Assembly: GCA_018712825.1 (NCBI GenBank)
Contig: DVGG01000017.1
Span: 20,066 to 84,065, forward strand
DNA length: 64,000 bases
From: Candidatus Faecousia excrementipullorum
Lineage (GTDB): Bacteria; Bacillota; Clostridia; Oscillospirales; Oscillospiraceae
Direction of reading: 5' to 3'
The notes under the pieces were generated by a model, which saw only the letters and a program-made list of their open reading frames with translations, was not told the origin of the DNA and searched no databases. This document shows positions 32,647 through 40,434 of the stretch, piece by piece. A program made the translations under genes and the position numbers. The number at the start of each line of letters is the position of its first letter. Within the stretch, counting starts at the first letter, position 1.

Positions 32647-32709
32647 AATGTTTTGGGAACGGTCACAAATAACTACCCTGAATTTCAAATTCGTACCCCG
32701 AAGGGGTAC

Positions 32710-32802
32710 ACCTCACTTATTCACTATTCCCTATTACCTATTACTTTCCAAAAATCGACCCCTCGATTTTAGTGAAGAGTGAATAGTGAATAGGGAATAA
32801 GT
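32710..32802. repeat. AT-rich inverted repeat with GTGAATAGTGAA motifs
   Basis: ACTTATTCACTATTCCCTATT on the left and GTGAATAGTGAATAGGGAATAAGT (split here 32778-32802) on the right can pair in part, around an AAAATCGA/TCGATTTT hairpin. The same motif is seen near 3567, 3719 and 63827. No gene lies between 32613 and the tRNA. Confidence 0.6.
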
Positions 32803-32839
32803 AAAAATCGACAAGCCCCTGACGGTGCTTGTCAATTTT

Positions 32840-32926
32840 TGGTGCCGGTGACCGGGATCGAACCGGTACGCTTTTTAGGGCGAGGGATTTTAAGTCCCTT
32901 GTGTCTGCCTGTTCCACCACACCGGC
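32840..32926 (-). tRNA. tRNA-Leu (anticodon TAA)
   Basis: On the minus strand GCCGGTG pairs with CACCGGC, followed by A and an encoded CCA. The anticodon stem AGGGA/TCCCT encloses CTTAAAA (anticodon TAA), and the long variable arm and the T-arm ACCGGTTCGATCCCGGT are typical of leucine tRNA. The length is 87 bases. Confidence 0.95.
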
Positions 32927-33001
32927 GTGGCTCCTGGTATCATATCACAAAACCGGGAAACCGTCAAGTATTCTCCCTGCAACAGCCCCTATTTCCCGGG
33001 C

Positions 33002-33643
33002 TCAGTCCGGAAGCTGGATTTTCTCCAGGGCAAGGAGGCTGTCCTTTCGCACCCGGCGGGCCTTTTTCCAGGCGTACAGGCACACCCCCAGGATGCCCAG
33101 GCTCACCGCCCCGGCTATTGCGGCCCCCAGGGTTAAGCCGTTTTTGAGGCCCGCCCACATAAGCAGCCCCATCAGCACCCAGCCCCAGGCCGCCATGCCC
33201 AGCAGCCGGCACATATACACAAAAAAGGCCTGGTGCAAAATCTCCGGGCAGGGCTTACAGCTTACCTGCACGCCCTCCACCCCGTCCCCGGAGACCGTCA
33301 CCCGGGGGGGCTGGTACTTCCCTGCTCCTTTGGATACCCCGATGGTGCAGGCCGTATCCTTCCGGGGGGTAAGGGTCACCTGAATGTCATAGGGGATTTT
33401 ATCCTCCCAGGGGGTATCCTGCTGCAAAGCCGCCTGAATGGGGGCGGTGAGGAAAATACCCAGGGCCGCCAGGGCCTTCCCCCGGGAAGACAGGGGCTTT
33501 TCCCGGCAGATGGTGACAGCTTTTCCTTCCGCCGTATCCACCACCACCTCCTGCTCCGAAGACAGGTAAGCAGGCTTTCCCTCCTGCCGGACATACAGGG
33601 GGCAGTCAGAGGGGGTTTTTCCGTACAGGCAAAGACGGGCCAT
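33002..33643 (-). CDS. Uncharacterised membrane protein
   Basis: The 213-aa protein has a soluble N-terminal half starting MARLCLYGKTPSDCPLYV with several short beta segments (EEDKIPYD-like region, VTLTPRKDTACTIGVSKG). The C-terminal half has two or three hydrophobic helices (GMAAWGWVLMGLLMWAG and LGAAIAGAVSLGILGVCLY) and a basic end. I do not recognise the family. ATG 33643 has GGAGG seven bases before it. Confidence 0.65.
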   Translation of the reverse strand: MARLCLYGKTPSDCPLYVRQEGKPAYLSSEQEVVVDTAEGKAVTICREKPLSSRGKALAALGIFLTAPIQAALQQDTPWEDKIPYDIQVTLTPRKDTACTIGVSKGAGKYQPPRVTVSGDGVEGVQVSCKPCPEILHQAFFVYMCRLLGMAAWGWVLMGLLMWAGLKNGLTLGAAIAGAVSLGILGVCLYAWKKARRVRKDSLLALEKIQLPD

Positions 33644-33666
33644 ATCCAATCCTCCTTTTGAATGGC

Positions 33667-33697
33667 AAAAAAGGCGCCGCTGCTGCGACGCCTTTTT
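33667..33697 (-). terminator. Terminator after the zinc-ribbon membrane gene
   Basis: On the minus strand AAAAAGGCG pairs with CGCCTTTTTT, eight bases after the stop at 33706. Confidence 0.7.
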
Positions 33698-33705
33698 CAG
33701 AAAAC

Positions 33706-34497
33706 TCAGCTGAACAGACCGTTCAGGCTGTTGCCCAGGCCGCCAATCAGGCCGCCCATGGCGCTGACCAGCATGCTTTCCAGAACCTTGTAAATCACCA
33801 GGTAGGACAGCAGCAGCACCACAGCCAGAACCAGGCTCACCACCAGAATGGTCACCAGGTTATCCTTCTTCTTCATGCCGGCAAACAGCAGCTTGGCATT
33901 GAGCACTGCCGCAGTCACCACAGCCAGGGCGACGAAAATACCGCCGATGGTAGCGGAAATCAGGGCGAAAAGACCACCCACAAAAGCGATAACGGCGGGG
34001 CAGACATTCACGCTGGAAGCGGTAATGAGGGCCTTCTGCCAGTTCACCTGCTCCTTCTTCAGCACCTGGGTCAGAAGCACAATCAGGAAGGGAACCAAAG
34101 TAGAAATCAGCCACACCAAAAAGCCCAGCCAGACGGAGGTGCCGGTAATGCTCACGCCTATGTAGGAAAGCGCCTCCTTGGCAGGACCCAGCAGTCCGGC
34201 CAGAACCATGACACAGCTCAGGATGTAAAGCACCAGGCCGCCGCCCAGAAATACCAGAGCGGTGGGCAGGTTCACGTGGACGCCCATGGGGTCATTCAGA
34301 AGGCCCTTGGCAGCGTTGGGTGTGCTCTTGAAGGCATCCCCCACAGCCTTGCCCACATCGCTGCCGGCAGGGGCTGCCTGACGGGGCTGCTGATAGGGCT
34401 GCTGGGGCTGCTGTTGTGCCTGCTGAGCCGCCTGGGCTCCGGGGCAGGAGCAGCTCTGTCCTTCCGGGACTTCTCTGCCGCAATATCTACAAAACAT
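33706..34497 (-). CDS. Zinc-ribbon membrane protein with Gln/Pro-rich linker
   Basis: The 263-aa protein begins with a zinc ribbon (FCRYCG and SCSCPG), then a Gln/Pro/Ala-rich linker near residues 24-45. About five membrane helices follow, resembling Yip1-type integral membrane proteins of Firmicutes. The function is unknown. The ATG at 34497 is chosen because GGGAGG stands eight bases before it. It appears to be a single-gene unit with its own terminator. Confidence 0.75.
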   Translation of the reverse strand: MFCRYCGREVPEGQSCSCPGAQAAQQAQQQPQQPYQQPRQAAPAGSDVGKAVGDAFKSTPNAAKGLLNDPMGVHVNLPTALVFLGGGLVLYILSCVMVLAGLLGPAKEALSYIGVSITGTSVWLGFLVWLISTLVPFLIVLLTQVLKKEQVNWQKALITASSVNVCPAVIAFVGGLFALISATIGGIFVALAVVTAAVLNAKLLFAGMKKKDNLVTILVVSLVLAVVLLLSYLVIYKVLESMLVSAMGGLIGGLGNSLNGLFS

Positions 34498-34619
34498 ATC
34501 TTTTTCCTCCCACAATTCAATTCTATTTGAGCTTCCGGGTCATCCCCGGGAGAAACTCACAAAAAAACCATACCAAAATTTTAGCATTCTATGAATAAAA
34601 TGTCAATACAGACGGGAAG

Positions 34620-36389
34620 TTAATTCTCCGGGGTCATAGGGGTTTGGAGATACTGCTCCCAGGGGAAGGCCTCCTGGGTGCTGTTCCAGCCGAAGGCCTC
34701 CCGGATGCCGGCGCACAGGGCGATGAGCTTGTTTTGCAGGGCTTCTCCCTGGAATTTACCCGCTCCGGCCTCCGCCATGGCATAGTAGAAAATCTGCTTC
34801 CGGTCCTCTGTGGGGTAGGACATGGAGATTTCATTCACAAAGGCCGGATTCTCCCCTTCCAGGTAGGCTTCCAAATTCTCCGGCACCTCATAGCTCAGGG
34901 CATAGGCAAAGCCCTCCGGGTTGTACTTTCCGTTCCAGTCGTCCAGCTCCCGGCTGTTGCCCATGACCCGGCTGTCCACCACAGCCCCCAAGCCCAGCAG
35001 CAGCTCCTGCTGTACCTGCCCCATAGCGGGGACAAAGACATGGGGTGTCCTGCCGTCCCATACCAGGGCTCCGGCACAGGGGGCTTCCACGGTGCGCACC
35101 AGCTCCATATACAGCTTCAGGCCGCCGGTGCTTTTGGTGGCAAAGTAACCCGGCAAGGACGAAAGCACCTGCTCAATCCCATCCAGAGTGGTTTCGATGG
35201 CCTCCACCTGGTACTCGGTGGTGTAGCCGTAGTCCCCGGGGGCCTCCTCCGGCTGGGTGATGCGGATTTGCACCCCGTAGGTGCGGTTCAGCTCCTCAAT
35301 CCGGGTCTGGCACTGCTCCAGTCCTTCCGTATCCGGATTGTCCTTGGTATAAAGAGGGGCAAGGTAGAGAGCCTCCTGATTTACCGGGGTTTTTGCCGGC
35401 TCCCAGCGGTACAGGTTCCGGATCTCCCCTTCCTCCATGAGAAGGTACAAATACTGCCCTTCCCCATAGACCCGCAGGAGCTTTCCTGCCGGGCTCATAT
35501 CCACCCGGCCGGTCATCTTCCCGGTTTCCAAATCGTACAGCTCCAGCACCTGGGAATCCTCCTGGCAGGTGATAAGTCCGTTGGAGCCAAGCACCGGCAG
35601 CAGGGTCTTGCCGGTGAGGTCTGCCGTAAAGCGCTGGGCTTCCCAGCCCCGGGTGCCCACCACCTGCTGCTCCACCAAGCCGTCCTGAATCCGGCAGAAA
35701 TACCGTTCCTGCCAGGTGGAAAGGGACAAAAGCGCCACATCTTCTTCCGTGGACTGTCCCGTATCTGCCTTTATGTAGAGAACTTCCTGGGAATCCCCCA
35801 CCCGGCAGGCCAGCACATCCCCGTCAAAGAAGCTGCCGGTAAGCTCCGGCTGCCCCTCCCCGAAGCTTCGCAGCGGGGCAGAAAAGCGGGTTTCCATGTC
35901 CAGCACCCGCACCTGTCCCGGCACGCAGTAGTAGATTTTCCCGTTTTTCAGGCTGACCACAGGGCAATCGGCCTCCTCCGGCAGGGGAATCTGCTCCTGC
36001 TGCTCCAGCCGGTCATTCAGCACCAGCACCTGCCGGGAGTCCCGGAGGTAAACGGCAATCTGCTGATTATAGACCGTAATGTCCTCTATACTTACAGGCT
36101 GGTCAAGGGGAAGCTGGGCTTCCTGCAAGCCCGATTCTCCCAGGAGGGTCAGGTTCCCCGCCCCGTCCAAAAGCAGGGGCCTGCCCTCCAGCAGCACAAA
36201 GTCCTGGATTTCTCCTTCCGTCCGGCACAGAAGCACTCCGCCCCGGGTCTGCTTCTCCATCTCGCTGGGCTGGTAGCCCAGGGGCTGGGTTTGGGCGGGT
36301 TCGGTTGGGGTTTCGGTGGTTTCTCCGGAATTGACCGTACAGCCTGCCAGCAGCAGGGTCAAAAGCAATAGTGCAATGGTTTTTTTCAA
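34620..36389 (-). CDS. Lipoprotein of unknown function with WD/beta-propeller-like repeats
   Basis: The 589-aa protein has a lipoprotein signal (MKKTIALLLLTLLLAGC, acylated Cys at residue 17). A long beta-rich region follows whose spaced segments (LLLDGAGNLTLLGE, VLVLNDRLEQQEQIP, VRVLDMETRFSA, VLELYDLETGKMTGR) look like propeller blades. The C-terminal 200 residues are different, with a Glu/Tyr-rich region. It acts outside the membrane; the ligand is unknown. The TTG at 36389 follows GGAG by eight bases and lies one base after the small upstream gene. Confidence 0.78.
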   Translation of the reverse strand: MKKTIALLLLTLLLAGCTVNSGETTETPTEPAQTQPLGYQPSEMEKQTRGGVLLCRTEGEIQDFVLLEGRPLLLDGAGNLTLLGESGLQEAQLPLDQPVSIEDITVYNQQIAVYLRDSRQVLVLNDRLEQQEQIPLPEEADCPVVSLKNGKIYYCVPGQVRVLDMETRFSAPLRSFGEGQPELTGSFFDGDVLACRVGDSQEVLYIKADTGQSTEEDVALLSLSTWQERYFCRIQDGLVEQQVVGTRGWEAQRFTADLTGKTLLPVLGSNGLITCQEDSQVLELYDLETGKMTGRVDMSPAGKLLRVYGEGQYLYLLMEEGEIRNLYRWEPAKTPVNQEALYLAPLYTKDNPDTEGLEQCQTRIEELNRTYGVQIRITQPEEAPGDYGYTTEYQVEAIETTLDGIEQVLSSLPGYFATKSTGGLKLYMELVRTVEAPCAGALVWDGRTPHVFVPAMGQVQQELLLGLGAVVDSRVMGNSRELDDWNGKYNPEGFAYALSYEVPENLEAYLEGENPAFVNEISMSYPTEDRKQIFYYAMAEAGAGKFQGEALQNKLIALCAGIREAFGWNSTQEAFPWEQYLQTPMTPEN

Positions 36390-36390
36390 A

Positions 36391-36564
36391 TCACTGTCTC
36401 CTTGCCAAAGTGTAGTCGTCCCCCTGTCGGTAATAGGGGCAGCGGCCCTGGGGCTGGACAAAGGCCCGGTAAAACTCGTCCTCGTCCAGCTCCATCATAC
36501 AATAGTATGCATCCTCCTCCTGGTCATAGTCATAGTACCAGCAGGTTTCGCAAAGACTGTCCAT
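36391..36564 (-). CDS. Small cysteine-rich acidic protein (DUF6472-like)
   Basis: The 57-aa protein starts MDSLCETCWYYDYDQEEDAYYC and contains four cysteines and many acidic residues, ending CPYYRQGDDYTLARRQ. It resembles the small clostridial DUF6472 family (from memory, unverified), which may bind a metal through its CxxC and later cysteines. The ATG overlaps the stop of the phosphodiesterase gene by one base and GGAGGA stands before it. One base separates its stop from the lipoprotein start. Confidence 0.75.
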   Translation of the reverse strand: MDSLCETCWYYDYDQEEDAYYCMMELDEDEFYRAFVQPQGRCPYYRQGDDYTLARRQ

Positions 36565-37082
36565 CAATCTTCCTCCAGAATCCGGAAGGAAAATTCCCCC
36601 TTGTCATACACCAGGCAGCTGTGGCTGCCGTCCTTGGGGATGGACACGCTGCCGGGATTCAGGCACCGCACCCCCTCCACCTGGATGTCCTCCTTCACAT
36701 GGGTGTGTCCGTAGAGGAACACATCTCCCGGATTCAGCCGGGGAAGGTTCCGGGGATTTTCATGGTGTCCGTGGGTCAGGTAGAAGGTCTTGTCCTCCAC
36801 CAGCAGCTGGGAATAGGGTGCCATGCAGGGAAAGGGCAGCACCATCTGGTCCACCTCTGCCTCGCAGTTGCCCCGGACGCAGAGGATTTTCTCTGCCAGC
36901 GGGGACAGAAGGGCAATGACCGTCTTGGGGGCGTACTCCCGGGGCAGGTCGTTCCGGGGGCCGTGGTAGAGGATGTCTCCCAGAAGCACCAGTTTGTCCG
37001 GCTTTTCCGTCTCGTAAACTTCCAGCAGCTTCCGGCACCAATAGGCAGAGCCGTGGATATCGGAAGCGATAAGCAATTTCAT
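36564..37082 (-). CDS. YfcE/MJ0936-type metallophosphoesterase
   Basis: The 172-aa protein shows the metallophosphoesterase motifs DIHGS, GDILYHG, GNCEAEVD, THGH and YGHTHV in order, so both metal sites look complete. Members hydrolyse phosphodiesters such as bis-pNPP; the natural substrate is not known. It lies between a DUF1643 gene and the small acidic protein, all with gaps of three bases or less, pointing to one operon that ends with the lipoprotein. Confidence 0.92.
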   Translation of the reverse strand: MKLLIASDIHGSAYWCRKLLEVYETEKPDKLVLLGDILYHGPRNDLPREYAPKTVIALLSPLAEKILCVRGNCEAEVDQMVLPFPCMAPYSQLLVEDKTFYLTHGHHENPRNLPRLNPGDVFLYGHTHVKEDIQVEGVRCLNPGSVSIPKDGSHSCLVYDKGEFSFRILEED

Positions 37083-37084
37083 GG

Positions 37085-37717
37085 TTATTTCCTCCCTTCC
37101 CTGGTTTTCAGGGTAGTAAGATAGTCCGCCACATCAAAGGGTTCCAAAGGGGCGTTTTTGGGCAGGTAGAGGGGGTGGTGGGGGTGGCCTGCCTTGCTCC
37201 GCTTGCCGGCGCAGTACCATTTTGCCCCGTGAGCCTCTCCCACCGCCAGTAAATCCTGAAGGCAGGCGGACAGGTAGTCCCGCTTTTCAATGATGGTGCC
37301 CCAGGCTGCCCAGATGCCCGGCTCCTCCGAGATGGACAGCACATAGGAAAAGGCCTCCAGATTCTCCTTGTGAAGCTGGAGGTTGCACACCTTTTCCATG
37401 GTGTCCGGGTCTGTAGCCCGCTGGGCATAGACATTGAACATAATAAAGCTGTCGTAGCCGTTTCCCAGGGCAATCCGCTCCACGGATTTTAAGGTGTTGT
37501 CCAGCCGCCCCGGCTGGGCGGTGGAGGGGTTGATGCCCACACAGATGAGGGGCTTTTTCCCCCGGGTTCCCAGTATGTAACGGTATTCCGTGTAAAAATC
37601 CGGCACATACAGCCATTGGTTTACATCGTACTCCGGTTTTTCCCGGCTGGCTTCTTCCAAAGCCTTCCGGAAGGGCAGAATGGTAATCTCACTGGTGGCA
37701 GAGGATGGCACGTGCAT
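37085..37717 (-). CDS. DUF1643 family protein
   Basis: The 210-aa protein contains the DUF1643 core: ICVGINPSTAQPG, then DNTLKSVERIALGNGYDSFIMFNVYAQRATDPDTM split over residues 58-108. The family has no established activity. It is followed after two bases by the phosphoesterase gene and preceded by a membrane protein gene three bases upstream, so it belongs to the same operon. Confidence 0.82.
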   Translation of the reverse strand: MHVPSSATSEITILPFRKALEEASREKPEYDVNQWLYVPDFYTEYRYILGTRGKKPLICVGINPSTAQPGRLDNTLKSVERIALGNGYDSFIMFNVYAQRATDPDTMEKVCNLQLHKENLEAFSYVLSISEEPGIWAAWGTIIEKRDYLSACLQDLLAVGEAHGAKWYCAGKRSKAGHPHHPLYLPKNAPLEPFDVADYLTTLKTREGRK

Positions 37718-37720
37718 GGC

Positions 37721-38290
37721 TCAGCCTCCTACGGGGGGGAACCAGCAGTGCTGGTCCGGCTTATAGAAGTCACATTCTTCCTGGCGTCTTCCGGTCTGCT
37801 CCAGCCACTTGGCGAAGGCCTTGTCCAGGAAGGGGTACACCCCGGTCATGCCGGCCTGGAGCTGCACCGTCCGGCCGTCGTCCATATACAGCTCAATGAG
37901 CAGATTTCCCGAGGCGTTGTAAAGCTGCTGCCCGGTGATCTGACCGTAGCGGTAGACGATGCTCCGCTTGCCGAAGGTGGTGACAAGGAAGCTCTCCTGG
38001 TCGTAGAACACCCCGAAGGTCATGTAGTACACCACAAGAGCAATGCCCACCACCAGAATGATGCTGCCGCCGGCAATGAGAATCCAGCCGTTGGTAAGCC
38101 CTGAAAAAATCGCCGCCAGACCCAGCACCGCCAGAATCAGGCCGAAGGAGCCGTACCGCTTGTTTAGCCGCACCGCAAGGCCGGAGTGGTGCTGCTGCTG
38201 ATTCCGGAACACCCGGGTAAAGCCCTTGTCCACCAGATAGCAGCCGCCGAACACCACTGCCATCACCACAATTACTGCCACATATTCCAT
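37721..38290 (-). CDS. Uncharacterised three-helix membrane protein
   Basis: The 189-aa protein has an N-terminal membrane helix (YVAVIVVMAVVFGGCYLV) and two more near residues 50-90. A soluble domain follows with a strand-rich PH-like pattern (ESFLVTTFGKRSIVYRYGQI, QLYNASGNLLIELYMDDGRTVQLQ). I do not recognise a functional motif. It lies between the formyltetrahydrofolate cyclo-ligase gene and the DUF1643 gene with short gaps. Confidence 0.72.
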   Translation of the reverse strand: MEYVAVIVVMAVVFGGCYLVDKGFTRVFRNQQQHHSGLAVRLNKRYGSFGLILAVLGLAAIFSGLTNGWILIAGGSIILVVGIALVVYYMTFGVFYDQESFLVTTFGKRSIVYRYGQITGQQLYNASGNLLIELYMDDGRTVQLQAGMTGVYPFLDKAFAKWLEQTGRRQEECDFYKPDQHCWFPPVGG

Positions 38291-38305
38291 GTCTTTCTCC
38301 TTAAT

Positions 38306-38839
38306 TTATGGGCAGAGCACCAAATCCACCGGCACGTCAAAGCTTTCCACCGGCAGGTCCTCCACCATCTGAAATTCATAGCACAGAGCCACCGTGGGGT
38401 GCTCCGGCTCCTTTGCCAGAAACCGGTCGTAAAACCCGCCGCCGTAGCCAATCCGGTGTCCCTCCCAGTCAAAGGCCAGGCCGGGCATCAGCACCAGGGC
38501 GTGGGGGTCCTCCGCCACCGGGGAATCGGCAATGGGCTCCGGGATTCCGCCGAAGCCCGGGGCCACCTGGCTTAAATCCTCCAGGTACAAAAACCGCATT
38601 TCCTCCCCATAGACCTTGGGGACGGCAACCCGCTTGCCCTCTTCCAGGGCCTTTGCCAGAATGGGCAGGGTCTGCACCTCCTGGTTGTAGGACAGGTAGC
38701 CGTAAATGGTTCCGGCATTTTGATAAAGCTGAGTTTTCAGAAGCTTTTCCATGAGAATCCGGCTTTTTTCCCGGATTTCCTCCGGGGTCATAGCCCGTTT
38801 CTTCTCCCGGATGATACTTCTTAGCTGCTTTTTATCCAT
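38306..38839 (-). CDS. 5-formyltetrahydrofolate cyclo-ligase
   Basis: The 177-aa enzyme converts 5-formyl-THF to 5,10-methenyl-THF using ATP. It shows the N-terminal KKQLRSIIREKKRAM segment, the VAVPKVYG segment and the LVLMPGLAFDWEGHRIGYGGGFYDRFL loop, which holds the catalytic and phosphate-binding residues. It starts inside the end of the helix-turn-helix membrane gene (8-base overlap). Confidence 0.94.
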   Translation of the reverse strand: MDKKQLRSIIREKKRAMTPEEIREKSRILMEKLLKTQLYQNAGTIYGYLSYNQEVQTLPILAKALEEGKRVAVPKVYGEEMRFLYLEDLSQVAPGFGGIPEPIADSPVAEDPHALVLMPGLAFDWEGHRIGYGGGFYDRFLAKEPEHPTVALCYEFQMVEDLPVESFDVPVDLVLCP

Positions 38840-39479
38840 TGGCGGCCTCCTCTTTGGGGCGGTACATGCGAAACCACAGAAAGATTGCCGCCTGGCCGGG
38901 GATGCCCAGCAAAAATACCTTCCAGGTGTTCCATTGAAGGAAAATCAAAAGGCTCACAAAGATGCTTAAAAGCGTTCCCCACATGATGACAGAGACGTAC
39001 CACTCATTCCGGCGAAAATCCCGCCAGGCAGAGCGCAGGCTCAGCAGCACAATGGCGTTTACCGGGATGGCATAAAAAAAGGAAACCCAGCTGTTGGGGT
39101 AGCCCATAGAAGAAATCACCACGAAAAACAGCAGAGCCACAAACCACACCAGCAGGGAGCACAGCTTGCAGATGATTCCCTTGTCCGCCTTTCGCTTCAT
39201 GGTTTTGGTGATGACCATATCCACCGTGCGCTCCACCACATTGGCATCCTCCGGCAGGGCCTCCGGGTCCCGCAGGAGGTCGTCCACCCCCACCTCAAAC
39301 AGCTGGCTCAGCTGCACCAGGGTGATCACGTCCGGCATGGACTCTCCCCGCTCCCACTTGGAAATGGCTTTATCGGAATAATTCAGCTTCTCCGCCAGGG
39401 CGGCCTGGGTCAGATGAAACTGCTTACGATAGGACACAAGATTGGCACCCAGCTGTTTTTTCAGCTTTTCATCGTTCAT
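38832..39479 (-). CDS. XRE-type regulator with C-terminal membrane helices
   Basis: The 215-aa protein has an N-terminal helix-turn-helix (LVSYRKQFHLTQAALAEKLNYSDKAISKWERGESMPD split over residues 15-51). From about residue 100 it carries four hydrophobic helices, so it is probably a membrane-tethered DNA-binding protein. The ATG at 39479 follows GGAGGGGAAAT. It leads an operon that includes the folate enzyme and possibly the genes down to the lipoprotein. The signal it senses is unknown. Confidence 0.82.
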   Translation of the reverse strand: MNDEKLKKQLGANLVSYRKQFHLTQAALAEKLNYSDKAISKWERGESMPDVITLVQLSQLFEVGVDDLLRDPEALPEDANVVERTVDMVITKTMKRKADKGIICKLCSLLVWFVALLFFVVISSMGYPNSWVSFFYAIPVNAIVLLSLRSAWRDFRRNEWYVSVIMWGTLLSIFVSLLIFLQWNTWKVFLLGIPGQAAIFLWFRMYRPKEEAANG

Positions 39480-39544
39480 ATTTCCCCTCCTGCACATATT
39501 TAACCTATTTTATCAAATTTCCCCGGGTATTTCAACCATAAATC

Positions 39545-39570
39545 ATGCCGGAGCTTTCGCTCCGGCATTT
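39545..39570. terminator. Hairpin between the XRE gene promoter region and the MITE
   Basis: ATGCCGGAGC pairs with GCTCCGGCAT around TTTC. It probably served as terminator of the CBS-domain gene before the MITE came between them. Confidence 0.6.
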
Positions 39571-39584
39571 GGGTGGATTTTTTA

Positions 39585-39747
39585 AGGAAGCTCTGAATAA
39601 ATTGGCAAGAGCTGGCAGCGTGAGATTTTTCGTCAGACAAAAGAATGGAAAACAGGGGAATACTGTATGTATTTCCTGTTTTTCATTCTGCGTGGATGGG
39701 GAAAAAGATCCGCTTTCCAGCCGCAGACGATTTATTCAGAGTTTCCT
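39585..39747 (+). mobile_element. MITE-like element copy 3, abutting the CBS gene stop
   Basis: The 163-bp copy starts AGGAAGCTCTGAATAAAT and ends ATTTATTCAGAGTTTCCT, flanked by TA on both sides (39583-39584 and 39748-39749). It matches copy 2 over almost its full length, including AGATTTTTCGTCAGACAAAAG and an inner AAAACAGG/CCTGTTTT stem. The stop codon of the neighbouring CBS gene is formed by the flanking TA and the last base of the element. Confidence 0.88.
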
Positions 39748-40163
39748 TAATCTTCCGGGAAAAGCTGCTGGCAGCAGTACTGCATGATGGAGCTTCGGGG
39801 GACGATGCCGATGAAGGTGTCCTTGTCGTCCACCACCGGGACAAAGTTCTGGGTGCTGGCCCGGCTGATGAGCTCGTGCATACCCGTATGTACCCGCACC
39901 GGCACATTGTCCTTCCGGCGGGTGATCTCCATAATCTTCCGGGCCTCCGCCTGGCGCATATCCATGTAGCACATATTCTTCAGAGCCCAGAGCAAATCCC
40001 CCTCTGTCAGGGTGCCCCGGTACTCTCCCCGCTTGTTCAGGATGGGCAGGGCTGCATAGCCTGCCGACTCCATCCGCTCCAATGCCTGCCGGACGGTGAA
40101 ATCGTCATAAACGAAGGAACACATGGCCTTCGGTGTCAGGAAAAACAATATGTTGTTATTCAT
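39747..40163 (-). CDS. CBS-domain pair protein
   Basis: The 138-aa protein consists of two CBS motifs (FTVRQALERMESAGYAALPILNKRG with GTLTEGDLLWAL, and VRVHTGMHELISRA with FVPVVDDKDTFIGIVPRSSIM). Such stand-alone pairs bind adenosine nucleotides and regulate unknown partners. Its stop TAA lies at the junction with the MITE, so the last residues might have been altered by the insertion, although the length is typical. Confidence 0.88.
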   Translation of the reverse strand: MNNNILFFLTPKAMCSFVYDDFTVRQALERMESAGYAALPILNKRGEYRGTLTEGDLLWALKNMCYMDMRQAEARKIMEITRRKDNVPVRVHTGMHELISRASTQNFVPVVDDKDTFIGIVPRSSIMQYCCQQLFPED

Positions 40164-40397
40164 AACGGCTCCTTATTTGCGCATCTTTGGCAGCTTCACC
40201 TGCCACTAACATTATATCACACTTCCCTCCGAAAATCATGGAAACTTATTGTGAACATCTCTTGCAAGCGCTGAAAATCGGTGCCTGTTTTTGTGCAATT
40301 TGCCTATCTCCCCCCTTCTCTACCCACAGGAGAGCCCTCTACCTCCGGGAAGGAGAGGCAAAAATCCCCCGGGAGGGTGCAAAATGGGCCGGTCTTG

Positions 40398-40406
40398 GGT
40401 ATAATA
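40398..40406 (+). promoter_or_regulatory. -10 element of the hemolysin III gene
   Basis: GGTATAATA lies about 30 bases before the ATG at 40435. No good -35 is seen. The remaining 40164-40395 shows no gene. Confidence 0.5.
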
Positions 40407-40434
40407 TTTCCAAATCCTGAAAGGCGGTAACCCT

